DNA of 64,000 bases, taken from assembly GCA_022710485.1 (NCBI GenBank), contig JAKLGU010000001.1, positions 242,501-306,500 on the forward strand, written 5' to 3'. The notes beneath the pieces were generated by a model, which made no database searches, was not told the origin of the DNA, and was given only the letters and a program-made list of their open reading frames with translations. This DNA is from Gemmatimonadota bacterium. Lineage in GTDB: Bacteria > Gemmatimonadota > Gemmatimonadetes > Gemmatimonadales > GWC2-71-9. The position numbers and the translations under genes are program-made. Positions 1 through 7,969 of the stretch are shown piece after piece (within the stretch, counting starts at the first letter, position 1; the number at the start of each line of letters is the position of its first letter).

Positions 1-1609
1 CGGCGATGAAGACGTAGTTCTTGTGGCGCCACGCGGTGTGCGTGCCGCGGATGAACCCGGGCCCGCCGACCGCCTCGACCTGCGCGTACAGCGCGTTCAG
101 GTCGTACTTGTACTGCGACACCAGCACCGGGTTGCTCGGCGTGCCGCCCTTCATGCCGTTGCCCACGTCGAGGATGACCAGGCCGTCGTTCCAGTAGCTC
201 AGGTACGCGAGCCCGTCCTGCACGTCGATGTCGTGCAGCGTCCGCCCGGCGTCCGGCCGGTCGGTGCGCCACTGCGCGATCTCCTTCGGGTGGTACGGGT
301 CGTCGATGTTGATCACGTGCATGGCGCCCGTGCCGTCGTTCGTGAGGAAGACGTTGGTGCCGTACTTGTCCTGCTTGTACACGAAGGCCGAGTGCACGCC
401 GGAGGTGACGCCTTCGGTGAATTCCGCGATCACCTTCGGGTGCTCGGGATCCTCGGTCGAGGCGATGACGATGCCGTTCTTGCGGTCGGCCGCGCCCTCG
501 CGCGTGAAGACGATGAACTTGCCGTCGGGCGTGGACATCACGTCGTTCACACGCCGCGTGTTGAGCACCAGCGAGTCGGTGACAACCGGGGCCGCCGGAT
601 CGCTGACGTTGATCGCGTAGAGCACGTCGCCGCCGCTGCCGCTGCCGAGGAAGGCGTGCTTGCCGTCGGGCATGACCCAGACTTCCTCGGTGGTGAAGCG
701 GGTGCGGGGCAACCGCCCGACCACCGCCGCAGGGCGCCGCACGTCGCGGGGACGAAGCGTGACCGCCGCCTCGGCGCTGGTCGCCCCGAAGCTCACCGTC
801 ACGAAGTACTCCCCGGCGGTGTAGCCGACGAACCGACCGGCCGGCGTGATCTCGCCGCTGCCCGGCGCGAAGGTCCAGGAGGGCACGAGCCCGGCGATCT
901 CCTTGCCCTGCGCATCGCGCGCCTTGACCTTGAACTCGACCACGTCGCCGGTGCGCGCCTCGATCCGCGCGGGCGACACCTCGACCCGCGCGATCGTGTT
1001 CGGCACGACCTGCACCGGGACGGACGTCACCGCGGCGCCGGCGCCGGCGGTAATCGTGGCCCGCCCCGGGGCGGCGGCGTGCAGCACGCCGTCCTCCGAG
1101 ACGCGCACCACGCCAGGCGCCGAGCTCTTCCACGCGATCTTGTCGTCGCGCTCATCCCCCGCCTGCGAATAGCTGGTGGCCGTCAGCCGGAGCCGCTGGC
1201 CCGTCACGAGCTTCGTGACCTGCGGCGCCACCGCGACTCGCGCGGCCGGGCCAGGCACCATCTGCACTTCCACCCGCTCCACCACCGCCTTCGTGCCTGC
1301 CACGCGGGCCATCACGGTGACCGCCAGCGTCCCGGTCGAGCCCGACCGGATCAGCCCCGTCGAATCCACCGTGCCCTCGAACCGACCGCCCGCGCCGAAG
1401 TAGCGGATCGTGGCGTCGGGGACCGGCTGCCCGTTCGCATCAAGGGCGCGGGCGCTCAGGCGGAGGGTGTCGCCGGCCGGCATCTGCAGCGAGGTGCCCG
1501 GGAGGACCTCGAGGCGGGCGATCGGTGACGGCGCCTGCGCGGCAGGGGCCGCCTGCTGTGGAGCGCCCTGCTGGAGCGTGGCGAGAAGGAGGACGGCGTT
1601 CAGCAGCAT
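1..1609 (-). CDS. Secreted Ig-like / LVIVD-repeat protein (C-terminus off the window)
   Basis: The frame opens with ATG at 1609 and runs off the left edge, so only about 536 residues are visible. The N-terminus (MLLNAVLLLATLQQ, then Ala/Gln/Pro-rich) looks like a short signal peptide. Residues about 30-115, 116-200 and 201-285 read as three bacterial Ig-like (Big_2 type) domains. From about residue 300 there are beta-propeller repeats of the LVIVD kind, with phrases such as DVLYAINVSDPAAPVV, MHVINIDDPYHPKEI and LVILDVGNGMKG. It should be exported and either surface-bound or periplasmic; LVIVD proteins have no agreed biochemical function. It closely resembles the second half of the lipoprotein at 40435-42201, so the two are paralogues. 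A GC-rich hairpin (1645-1669) sits in front of it. The domain call is firm, the function unknown. Confidence 0.75.
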   Translation of the reverse strand, partial: MLLNAVLLLATLQQGAPQQAAPAAQAPSPIARLEVLPGTSLQMPAGDTLRLSARALDANGQPVPDATIRYFGAGGRFEGTVDSTGLIRSGSTGTLAVTVMARVAGTKAVVERVEVQMVPGPAARVAVAPQVTKLVTGQRLRLTATSYSQAGDERDDKIAWKSSAPGVVRVSEDGVLHAAAPGRATITAGAGAAVTSVPVQVVPNTIARVEVSPARIEARTGDVVEFKVKARDAQGKEIAGLVPSWTFAPGSGEITPAGRFVGYTAGEYFVTVSFGATSAEAAVTLRPRDVRRPAAVVGRLPRTRFTTEEVWVMPDGKHAFLGSGSGGDVLYAINVSDPAAPVVTDSLVLNTRRVNDVMSTPDGKFIVFTREGAADRKNGIVIASTEDPEHPKVIAEFTEGVTSGVHSAFVYKQDKYGTNVFLTNDGTGAMHVINIDDPYHPKEIAQWRTDRPDAGRTLHDIDVQDGLAYLSYWNDGLVILDVGNGMKGGTPSNPVLVSQYKYDLNALYAQVEAVGGPGFIRGTHTAWRHKNYVFIA

Positions 1610-1644
1610 GCGTGGATCCGTGGCTGAGGGTGGGAGACGCACAG

Positions 1645-1669
1645 CGCCCGCCCCATGGCGGGGCGGGCG
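1645..1669 (-). terminator. GC-rich hairpin between two minus-strand genes
   Basis: A perfect 10-bp inverted repeat (1645-1654 with 1660-1669, 5-base loop) lies between the stop of the small membrane protein (1710) and the start of the LVIVD protein (1609). There is no T-run on the minus strand after it, so it may be a rho-assisted terminator, an mRNA-stabilising structure, or a leader hairpin of the downstream gene. Confidence 0.4.
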
Positions 1670-1709
1670 GGTGAGCGGAGTATAACGCGCAGGACCGGCG
1701 TGCGATACC

Positions 1710-2309
1710 TCAGCGCGAGGCCGGAGTGGTTCCGGCCTGGGGCACCGCCGGCACCGGTGCCGGGGGCGCGTTGGGGCTGACGGCCGCGGACTCGGCCGCC
1801 TGCACCGCCGCTTCCGCCTCGGCGGCCGCGCTGTCGGCGCCCTGGCTGCGGAAATCTCTCACGGCGGCGGCGGGGAGCAGCAGCGGCAGCACGAGATCGG
1901 TCCCCTCGACCCTGACTTCGCCGAAGCGCTCGAAGGCGCCCGAGATGCCCGGGTTGTCGGCTGTGACGCAGACGAACGTGGTCCGCTCGTCGATCTTCTC
2001 GACATCGTCGATCCGGAGGGTGCACGTCGAGAGCCGGTCGGCATACGCGGCGCTGTCGAGCCGCACGGTGATTTCCGCCGAGGAGACCTGCTTCGGTGCG
2101 CTGCGGAGCAGCTTGAGTTCGCGGAGCCTGCCAAGCGCGACGCCATCCACGCGGAAGGTGGCGAAGCGAACCGGGATGGTGATGGGATCGGCCGTTTCGA
2201 CGACCGTGTGGACGGTGCGGACGCCCTTCCGGACGCCGAAGTTGATGGCCATCCCGACCAGGAAGATCAGGAGCGCGCCGAGCGTAATCTTGAGCCAATA
2301 TCGGGTCAT
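1710..2309 (-). CDS. Membrane-anchored protein of unknown function
   Basis: About 199 residues from ATG at 2309; a GTG twelve bases upstream (2321) is an alternative, but the G-rich stretch in front of 2309 fits a weak ribosome site better. Residues about 7-27 (LKITLGALLIFLVGMAINFG) form one transmembrane segment or uncleaved signal anchor. Residues about 40-155 look like a mixed alpha/beta soluble domain with the bulk outside the cytoplasm. The last 45 residues are an Ala/Pro-rich low-complexity tail. I do not recognise a family. It precedes the LVIVD protein by about 100 bases and is divergent from thrE. No catalytic motif is visible. The coding call is supported by the hydrophobic anchor and by the absence of any better frame. 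Confidence 0.6.
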   Translation of the reverse strand: MTRYWLKITLGALLIFLVGMAINFGVRKGVRTVHTVVETADPITIPVRFATFRVDGVALGRLRELKLLRSAPKQVSSAEITVRLDSAAYADRLSTCTLRIDDVEKIDERTTFVCVTADNPGISGAFERFGEVRVEGTDLVLPLLLPAAAVRDFRSQGADSAAAEAEAAVQAAESAAVSPNAPPAPVPAVPQAGTTPASR

Positions 2310-2429
2310 GGGGTCCCCCACGGAGGGCCGAACAGCGGATGTTTCAGATAGTGACGGTCGCAGAAGGGGGAAAGTTTCAGAATGCGGCGGGTGGCAGGCG
2401 CGGCTGCCGACTTGGTGGATGACGCGAAA

Positions 2430-2438
2430 TGGTATATG
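2430..2438 (+). promoter_or_regulatory. Possible extended -10 promoter for thrE
   Basis: TGG followed by TATATG resembles an extended -10 element (TGn plus hexamer), about 40 bases before the ATG of the exporter gene. No good -35 is present. An 8-base direct repeat (GTTTCAGA at 2341 and 2374) lies upstream in the same divergent intergenic stretch. Confidence 0.25.
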
Positions 2439-2479
2439 TTTGCCCCATCAGTACTTACGATTCCTGACCTTGCGAGCCC

Positions 2480-3721
2480 ATGACCGACTCCGCCACGCCT
2501 GACGCGCTGCCGACCGAAAACCGCGACGCGGTCGGATTCGTGCTGCGACTCGCGCGCGCGATGCACTCGTACGGCTACCCGGCCCATCGCGTGGAGGGCG
2601 CGCTCGGCGAGGTCGCCCGCCGCCTCAACCTCACCGCGCAGTTCTTCTCCACCCCCACGTCGTTCATGGCGTCCTTCGGCCTCCTCGAGCGGCAGAGCAC
2701 CCACCTGATCCGGGTCGAGCCCGGCGACGTGGACCTCGGGAAGAGCGCCGACATCGAGGACATCATCCGGGAGGTGGTCGGCGGTCGCATGACCCTGGCC
2801 CAGGGATCGGCCGACCTGGAGCGGGTGCACGCCGAGCCGCCGCGTTACGGTCCGGTCACGACGATGCTCGCGTTCGGCCTCAGTTCGAGTGCGGCCTCGC
2901 GGTTCCTCGGGGGCGGGCTCCGCGAGGCGCTCGTGGCGGGCGTCATCGGCCTCGTGATCGGGGTGTTCCTGATGCTGGCCGGACGGCTCCCGGCCCTCGG
3001 CCGGGTGTTTCCCTTCCTGACCGCGTTCAGCGCGTCGTTCATCGCGGCCGCCGCGGCCACCGTGCTTCCCCACTACAGCGTCTACGTCGGCACCCTGGCC
3101 GGCCTGATCGTGCTCATCCCCGGGCTCACGCTCACGACGGCCATGACCGAGCTCTCCTCGGGGCATCTCTCCAGCGGCACCGCGCGCCTGAGCGGCGCGC
3201 TCATGCTCTTCCTCGTCATCGGCTTTGGCGTCGCGATCGGCAGCCAGACGGTGATCCTCACGCTCGGCGACTACGCGAGCCGCGTGCGGCCGGAGGCGCT
3301 GCCCGACTGGACGTGGTGGCTCGCGCTGCTCGCCGCCCCGCTCGGCTTCAGCGTGCTCTTCCGCGCCCACGCGCGCGACGCCGTGTGGATCCTCCTGGCC
3401 GGCGCACTCGGCATCGCGGGCAGCCGCGTCGGCTCGACGGCGTTCGGGCCCGAACTCGGGGCCTTCGTCGGCGCGCTTACCGTCGGGGTGGCCAGCAACC
3501 TGTACGCCTACGCGCTGCGCCGCCCCGCAGCCGTGACGCTGGTGCCGGGCATCCTCCTGCTGGTGCCGGGGTCCATCGGATTCCGCAGCCTCTCATCGCT
3601 GTTGGACCGAGAGGTGGTCACCGGCGTGGAGACGGCGTTCACGATGGTGCTCATCGGCGCCGGACTGGTGGCGGGGCTGCTGCTCGCCAACGTGCTCGTG
3701 CCGGAACGGCGAATGGCCTAG
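2480..3721 (+). CDS. ThrE-family threonine/serine exporter (DUF1212-DUF3815)
   Basis: 413 residues, one of only three plus-strand genes here. The N-terminal half (residues about 20-255) matches the ThrE/YjjP domain: a soluble start with the RLARAMHSYGYPAHRVE segment, then transmembrane helices around DUF1212. The C-terminal part (about 270-410) is the YjjB-like DUF3815 domain with further helices. Fused two-domain forms of this size are typical of actinobacterial ThrE, which exports L-threonine and L-serine using the proton gradient; substrate here is inferred from family only. Its stop (TAG, 3719-3721) is one base from the xerD stop on the other strand, so the two genes converge with no room for a separate terminator. 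Confidence 0.85.
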   Translation: MTDSATPDALPTENRDAVGFVLRLARAMHSYGYPAHRVEGALGEVARRLNLTAQFFSTPTSFMASFGLLERQSTHLIRVEPGDVDLGKSADIEDIIREVVGGRMTLAQGSADLERVHAEPPRYGPVTTMLAFGLSSSAASRFLGGGLREALVAGVIGLVIGVFLMLAGRLPALGRVFPFLTAFSASFIAAAAATVLPHYSVYVGTLAGLIVLIPGLTLTTAMTELSSGHLSSGTARLSGALMLFLVIGFGVAIGSQTVILTLGDYASRVRPEALPDWTWWLALLAAPLGFSVLFRAHARDAVWILLAGALGIAGSRVGSTAFGPELGAFVGALTVGVASNLYAYALRRPAAVTLVPGILLLVPGSIGFRSLSSLLDREVVTGVETAFTMVLIGAGLVAGLLLANVLVPERRMA

Positions 3722-3722
3722 C

Positions 3723-4631
3723 CTACCCGCGCGGATGGTACTGGCGGTGGACTGAGCGGAGGTACTCGCGGTCGACGTGGGTGTAGATCTGGGTGGTAGA
3801 GAGGTCGGCGTGACCGAGCATCTCCTGGACGGCCCGGAGGTCGGCGCCGCCCTCGAGCAGGTGGGTGGCAAACGAGTGACGCAGGGTGTGCGGCGTGACC
3901 GTCTTGCTGATGCCGGCGCGGCGCGCGGCACGCTTGACGATGCCCCACGCCCCGACGCGCGACAGCGGCTGCCCGCGGTTGTTGAGAAAAACCCGCTGGT
4001 TCGACGCGCCCCGGTCCAGCGTCGGGCGAAGGGTGTGCAGGTACACCGAGATCGCCCCCAACACGCTCCGGCCGATCGGCACGAGCCGCTCCTTGCTCCC
4101 CTTCCCCAGCACCCGCACCAGCCCTTCCGACAGGACAAGGTCCGTCAGCCCGAGGCCGCAGATCTCCGAGACGCGGAGCCCGGCGCCATAGCCGAGCTCC
4201 AGGAGCGCGCGGTCCCGCCACCCCAACGGCTCGTCGATGGACGGCGCCGCGAGCAGCGCCTCGACCTCCGCCACCGACAGCGTGTCCGGGAGCGTGCGGC
4301 CGAGCCGGGGGCTTTCCAGCCGGTCGCTCGGATCCTCCTGAACGATTCCCTCGCCGAGCAGGAACCCGAAGTAGGTGCGGACGGCGGAGACGTGCCGGCG
4401 AATGGTCGCGGCGCTCAGGCCGAGGTCTTTCAGCGCGAAGACGAACTCCCGCAGGATCGGCCGCGTCAACTCTGCCGGGCTGGCGAGGCCACGCGCATCG
4501 GCGAACTCCGCCAGCCGGCGGAGATCGCGCAGGTAGTTCTCGACGGTGTTCGCGCTGTGGCCGGCTTCCAGGGAGAGGAAGTCGCGGAACCCCTCGAGCC
4601 AGAACCGGCGCGCGGGATCCGGGGCGCTCAT
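3723..4631 (-). CDS. xerD: Tyrosine recombinase XerC/XerD
   Basis: 302 residues from ATG at 4631. Residues about 8-95 are the SAM-like core-binding domain and residues about 115-300 the catalytic domain. All catalytic residues are present: R153 (GLRVSE), K177 (GKGSKERLVP), H248 and R251 (TPHTLRHSFATHLL), H274 (MLGHADL) and the nucleophile Y283 (TQIYTHV). Xer proteins resolve chromosome dimers at dif next to FtsK. Length and lack of neighbouring integron or phage genes argue for the housekeeping enzyme rather than an integrase. The start overlaps the dedA-terB stop by 4 bases (ATGA), so it is probably translated from the mqn-ispF transcript. Whether it is XerC or XerD cannot be settled from one copy. 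Confidence 0.93.
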   Translation of the reverse strand: MSAPDPARRFWLEGFRDFLSLEAGHSANTVENYLRDLRRLAEFADARGLASPAELTRPILREFVFALKDLGLSAATIRRHVSAVRTYFGFLLGEGIVQEDPSDRLESPRLGRTLPDTLSVAEVEALLAAPSIDEPLGWRDRALLELGYGAGLRVSEICGLGLTDLVLSEGLVRVLGKGSKERLVPIGRSVLGAISVYLHTLRPTLDRGASNQRVFLNNRGQPLSRVGAWGIVKRAARRAGISKTVTPHTLRHSFATHLLEGGADLRAVQEMLGHADLSTTQIYTHVDREYLRSVHRQYHPRG

Positions 4632-5581
4632 TGGCGGTCGACGCCGAGCAGCGCTGCGGCGCGGGCGATCATGGCGGCTTCCGCCGAACTCAGCGTGCCG
4701 TCCGCTTCGGCGACGCGCCGCATGCGGTCCACCAGGCGCTGTCGCTCCTCTGCGCCGTAGGCGGACGTGGCGCGCAAGGTGGCCGCCTCCACCGCCGTGC
4801 GGTCCGCGCCGACCTGGCCGGGCAGGTGATTGAAGCGGGCCCGCAGGCGGGAGGCCAGCGCCTCGCGCTCGGCCGATTTCAGGTGCTCGTCCGCCTCGGC
4901 GAGCTCGAGGACGAACGCGGCGACCGCCTGGAGCGCGGGATCCACCGCACCCTCCGCCGCCGGCTCGTGGTCGATGGCCACGCGAAGGGCGTCCCAGAGC
5001 CGGGCCCGGCGGGCCGCGCGGGACCGGCGCCAGGCCACGACGGCCCCGGCCGCGACGAGCACACCCACCACGGCCAGGCCGGCGTTGAGGTTCCTGAGGG
5101 CTACCTGGATCCCCTCCCAGCTCTTCCCGATGTACCGGCCGAGCACGATCACCCCCGCGAACCACACGGCCGACGCGAGCCCGATCGGCACGAGGGCCCT
5201 CACCGGGGGCAGGCGAATCAGGCCGGCGAACGGCGCGACGACCGCCCGCACGCCGGGCAGGATCCGGCCGAGGAACACGCCCGGCAGCCCGTACCGGATG
5301 TACCCCCGCTCGAGGGAGGCGATCGACTCCGGCGAGAGGAGCCGCCGGCCCATCCGCGACTCGAAGAGCCCGCCACCGACGCGCCGGGCCAGGAAGTAGA
5401 CGCCGATCGCCCCAGTGAAGTTGGAGAGCCAGCAGACCAAGAACAGCGTGAGGGGATCGAGCGCGCCGTGGATGGTGAGAAAGGCGCCCAGCGCCAGCAC
5501 GGCGTCGCCGGGGACGGGGGGGAAGACGTTTTCGATGAAGGAGAGCGCGGCGAGCGCGGCGTAGACCGCGATCGGCGGCAT
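4628..5581 (-). CDS. DedA-family membrane protein with C-terminal TerB-like domain
   Basis: 317 residues. Residues about 1-190 are a DedA/VTT (SNARE-associated) domain: FIENVFPPVPGD near the start, and GRILPGVRAVVAPFAG at 105-120. E17, D26, R106 and R112 correspond in type to the acidic and arginine residues essential in E. coli YqjA. DedA proteins act as lipid scramblases/flippases, including of undecaprenyl phosphate, or affect proton-motive force. After the last helix (about 168-190) a basic stretch leads to a cytoplasmic helical domain (about 205-317) ending RVAEADGTLSSAEAAMIA, which reads as TerB-like. The start is taken at ATG 5581, 29 bases after ispF; it lacks a clear ribosome site, and the open frame continues upstream without ATG/GTG/TTG near ispF. 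The fusion is unusual. Confidence 0.8.
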   Translation of the reverse strand: MPPIAVYAALAALSFIENVFPPVPGDAVLALGAFLTIHGALDPLTLFLVCWLSNFTGAIGVYFLARRVGGGLFESRMGRRLLSPESIASLERGYIRYGLPGVFLGRILPGVRAVVAPFAGLIRLPPVRALVPIGLASAVWFAGVIVLGRYIGKSWEGIQVALRNLNAGLAVVGVLVAAGAVVAWRRSRAARRARLWDALRVAIDHEPAAEGAVDPALQAVAAFVLELAEADEHLKSAEREALASRLRARFNHLPGQVGADRTAVEAATLRATSAYGAEERQRLVDRMRRVAEADGTLSSAEAAMIARAAALLGVDRQ

Positions 5582-5610
5582 CGTGACCAGCGAGTCCAGC
5601 AGCGAATCGA

Positions 5611-6087
5611 TCAGCGCGCCTCCAGCGTCGCCACCGCCATCGTGGCGATCCCCTCACCGCGGCCGACGAATCCCATCCCCTCGTTCGTCTTCGCTTTCAC
5701 GCTGACATCGCCCACCGTGAGCCCGAGCGCGGCGGCGAGGGCGGCGCGCATGGCGGGGATGTGCGGCCCCAAGCGGGGCCGCTCCAGGATGACGGTCACG
5801 TCCACCTGACTCACCCGGAACCCCCGCTCGGCCACGACGGCACACGCGGCGCGGAGCAGGCCGATGGAGTCGGCGCCCTTCCACCGCGGGTCGGTGTCCG
5901 GGAAATGGGTCCCGATGTCGCCGGCGGCCGCGGCCCCGAGGATGGCGTCGGTGAGCGCATGGGCCACCGCGTCGGCGTCGGAGTGGCCGGCGAGCCCGTG
6001 GGTATGGGGAATGGACTGCCCACCGAGGATCAGGGGGCGCCCCTCGACGAGGCGGTGGGAATCGTACCCGATCCCGGTTCGGCTCAC
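5611..6087 (-). CDS. ispF: 2-C-methyl-D-erythritol 2,4-cyclodiphosphate synthase
   Basis: 158 residues from GTG at 6087, overlapping the mqnC stop by 4 bases (GTGA). IspF converts CDP-ME 2-phosphate to MEcPP and CMP in the MEP isoprenoid pathway, as a trimer. Visible signatures are GIGYDSHRL at the N-terminus (D8 and H10 metal ligands), [15 protein letters not shown] (H34 nearby) and [13 protein letters not shown] near the C-terminus. Length is normal. Its partner ispD is also in this window (59514-60209) but in a different cluster, whereas many bacteria keep ispD and ispF adjacent or fused. Its position directly after the menaquinone genes is consistent with supply of the prenyl side chain. 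Confidence 0.95.
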   Translation of the reverse strand: MSRTGIGYDSHRLVEGRPLILGGQSIPHTHGLAGHSDADAVAHALTDAILGAAAAGDIGTHFPDTDPRWKGADSIGLLRAACAVVAERGFRVSQVDVTVILERPRLGPHIPAMRAALAAALGLTVGDVSVKAKTNEGMGFVGRGEGIATMAVATLEAR

Positions 6088-7145
6088 GCCGCGACCGCCG
6101 CTTCCTCGATCAACGAATAGTCCTGCCGCCGCCGGCGGGCGGTGAACCCGGCGTCGGTGATCATCCGCTCCATCTCCTCCAGCGTGGCCCGGTAGGTCGT
6201 GCCGGCCGCCGAGACGACGTTCTCCTCCATCATCAGCGAGCCGTAGTCGTTCGCGCCGAACCGGAGGGCCACCTGCCCCACCTTGTGGCCCATGGTGACC
6301 CAGGACGACTGCATGTTGGGGATGTTGCGGCAGATGATGCGCCCCATGGCGAGCGTCCGCAGGTAGGTGACGGCGTCGGTCTTGGCCGTCCCGTCGAACA
6401 TCGGCGTTCCCTCCGGCTGGAGCGGCCAGCAGATGAACGCGGTGAACCCACCGGTGCGCGCCTGGAGGTCCCGGATCTTGAGCAGGTGCTCGATGCGGTC
6501 GGCGTTCGACTCGCCCATGCCGTACATCATCGTGACCGACGTGCGCATCCCCTGGCGGTGCGCCTCCTCCTGCACGCCCAGCCACTCTTCGGTCTGGGCC
6601 TTCTTCTTCGCGACGCGCTCGCGCACCGCGTCCACCAGGATTTCCCCGCCGCCTCCGGGGATCGAGTCGAGGCCCGCCTCGCGCAGCTGGCGGACGACTT
6701 CCGGCATGGGGATCCGGAAGCGCTCGCTGAAGAACACCACCTCGCTCGGGCTGAACCCATGGATGTGGATCCGGTGGTTCGCCTTGATGTACCGCATCAG
6801 CTCGAGATACCACTCGAACGGGATGTACGGGTTGTGCCCGCCCTGCAGGAGGATCTGCACGCCGCCGATGGCGCGGCACTCCTCGATCTTGGCGCCGATC
6901 TCCTCGAAGCTGAGGACGTATCCTTCCGCGTCCTTCGGCCGGCGGTAGAAGGCGCAGAATCCGCAGTCCGCCACGCAGACATTGGTGTAGTTGATGTTGC
7001 GATCGATGATGTGGGTGACCACCGGGTCGGGATGCAGCTCCCACCGGATGGCGTCGGCCTGGCGCCCCAGGTCGAGCAGGTCTCCCTGTTCGTACAGCGC
7101 GAGGTAGTCCCGGAATTCCGCGGAGTCGCGGTTGACGTCGTACAT
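6084..7145 (-). CDS. mqnC: Cyclic dehypoxanthinyl futalosine synthase
   Basis: 353 residues. Radical SAM enzyme of the futalosine menaquinone route; it cyclises dehypoxanthine futalosine. The [4Fe-4S] motif is CX3CX2C at C57, C61 and C64 ([16 protein letters not shown]). [13 protein letters not shown] and [12 protein letters not shown] are the phrases that mark MqnC rather than MqnE. The ATG at 7145 follows the mqnA stop by 2 bases. The C-terminus overlaps the ispF start by 4 bases. The three mqn genes here are E, A and C; mqnB and mqnD are not in the window and would be needed elsewhere. Confidence 0.93.
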   Translation of the reverse strand: MYDVNRDSAEFRDYLALYEQGDLLDLGRQADAIRWELHPDPVVTHIIDRNINYTNVCVADCGFCAFYRRPKDAEGYVLSFEEIGAKIEECRAIGGVQILLQGGHNPYIPFEWYLELMRYIKANHRIHIHGFSPSEVVFFSERFRIPMPEVVRQLREAGLDSIPGGGGEILVDAVRERVAKKKAQTEEWLGVQEEAHRQGMRTSVTMMYGMGESNADRIEHLLKIRDLQARTGGFTAFICWPLQPEGTPMFDGTAKTDAVTYLRTLAMGRIICRNIPNMQSSWVTMGHKVGQVALRFGANDYGSLMMEENVVSAAGTTYRATLEEMERMITDAGFTARRRRQDYSLIEEAAVAA

Positions 7146-7147
7146 GA

Positions 7148-7969
7148 TCAGGCCGCCGTGATGAACGAGAGCGAGCCCGCCGGCGCGAGGTGGTCCTGCG
7201 CGAGGCGGTGAAAGAAGGTGGTGAGCCCCTCGAGCTCGGCCCCGCCGAGGGCGTAGTCGAGCGTGCCGAGGTAGGCGCGGCAGGTGGCCACGCTGACCCC
7301 GGTGGCGGCGGAGGCGTCCGCCGCGAGGAGGTCGAGGTGATCGAGTCCCCAGGCGCGCGACGCGAGGAGCTGGCGGTGGAGGTCGCGCACGGCGCCGGCC
7401 GGCGCCTCGCGGCGCGCGGCCCAGACCGCGAAGACGAACGGCAGGCCGGTCCACGCCTTCCACTCCGCGCCGAGGTCCAGCACCCACGGATAGGTCCCCC
7501 GCGCCGTCAGCTGGAGCGCCGCGTCGCCGATGACCAGCACCGCCTCGTGGGGGAGCCGGGAGAGGGCGTCGAGGTCGCCGGGCTCGGCGCGGGCGGTGGC
7601 GAACTTCGGGGCGACCTGCCAGCGGTGGCGGCAGAGCAGCTCGAGGAGCAGCACCGACGTGCGCGACGAGGCCGTCCGGAGGACGGTCGTCCCGTCGAGC
7701 GACTCGACCGGCCGCTTGCTAAAGAGCGCCACGCTGTGCACCGGGCCGTCGGCGCTGATGGCGAGGTCGGGCAGCAGGTGGTACGCCGCGGCGTTCCTGG
7801 CGTATTCGACCGCCGAGACCACGCTCGCGTCGAGCTCGCCGGCGGCGAGGAGGTCGTTCAGCTCCGATGCGGTGCCCGTCACCAGGTCGGCGCCGACCGG
7901 AACGAGGCCGCGGTCGATGGCGCCCGTGACGGGGTAGCAGTTGATCCACGGAATCCGGCCGAGCCTCAT
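7148..7969 (-). CDS. mqnA: Chorismate dehydratase
   Basis: 273 residues, ATG at 7969 overlapping the mqnE stop by 4 bases. MqnA removes water from chorismate to give 3-[(1-carboxyvinyl)oxy]benzoate, the first committed step of futalosine-dependent menaquinone synthesis. The fold is that of periplasmic-binding-protein-like MqnA/MqnD: the N-terminus [13 protein letters not shown] matches the usual start, followed by the conserved [20 protein letters not shown] segment. There is no signal peptide, as expected for the cytoplasmic enzyme. Its place between mqnE and mqnC supports MqnA over the related MqnD. Confidence 0.9.
   Translation of the reverse strand: MRLGRIPWINCYPVTGAIDRGLVPVGADLVTGTASELNDLLAAGELDASVVSAVEYARNAAAYHLLPDLAISADGPVHSVALFSKRPVESLDGTTVLRTASSRTSVLLLELLCRHRWQVAPKFATARAEPGDLDALSRLPHEAVLVIGDAALQLTARGTYPWVLDLGAEWKAWTGLPFVFAVWAARREAPAGAVRDLHRQLLASRAWGLDHLDLLAADASAATGVSVATCRAYLGTLDYALGGAELEGLTTFFHRLAQDHLAPAGSLSFITAA

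Noticed and set aside
2341..2381. Direct repeat GTTTCAGA (2341 and 2374) in the thrE intergenic region as a CRISPR or operator repeat
   Set aside because: Only two short copies with no regular spacer; too little to call.
3723..4631. Tyrosine recombinase considered as a sign of an integron or prophage
   Set aside because: Length, motif set and housekeeping neighbours fit chromosomal XerC/XerD; no attachment site, phage genes or composition shift are visible.
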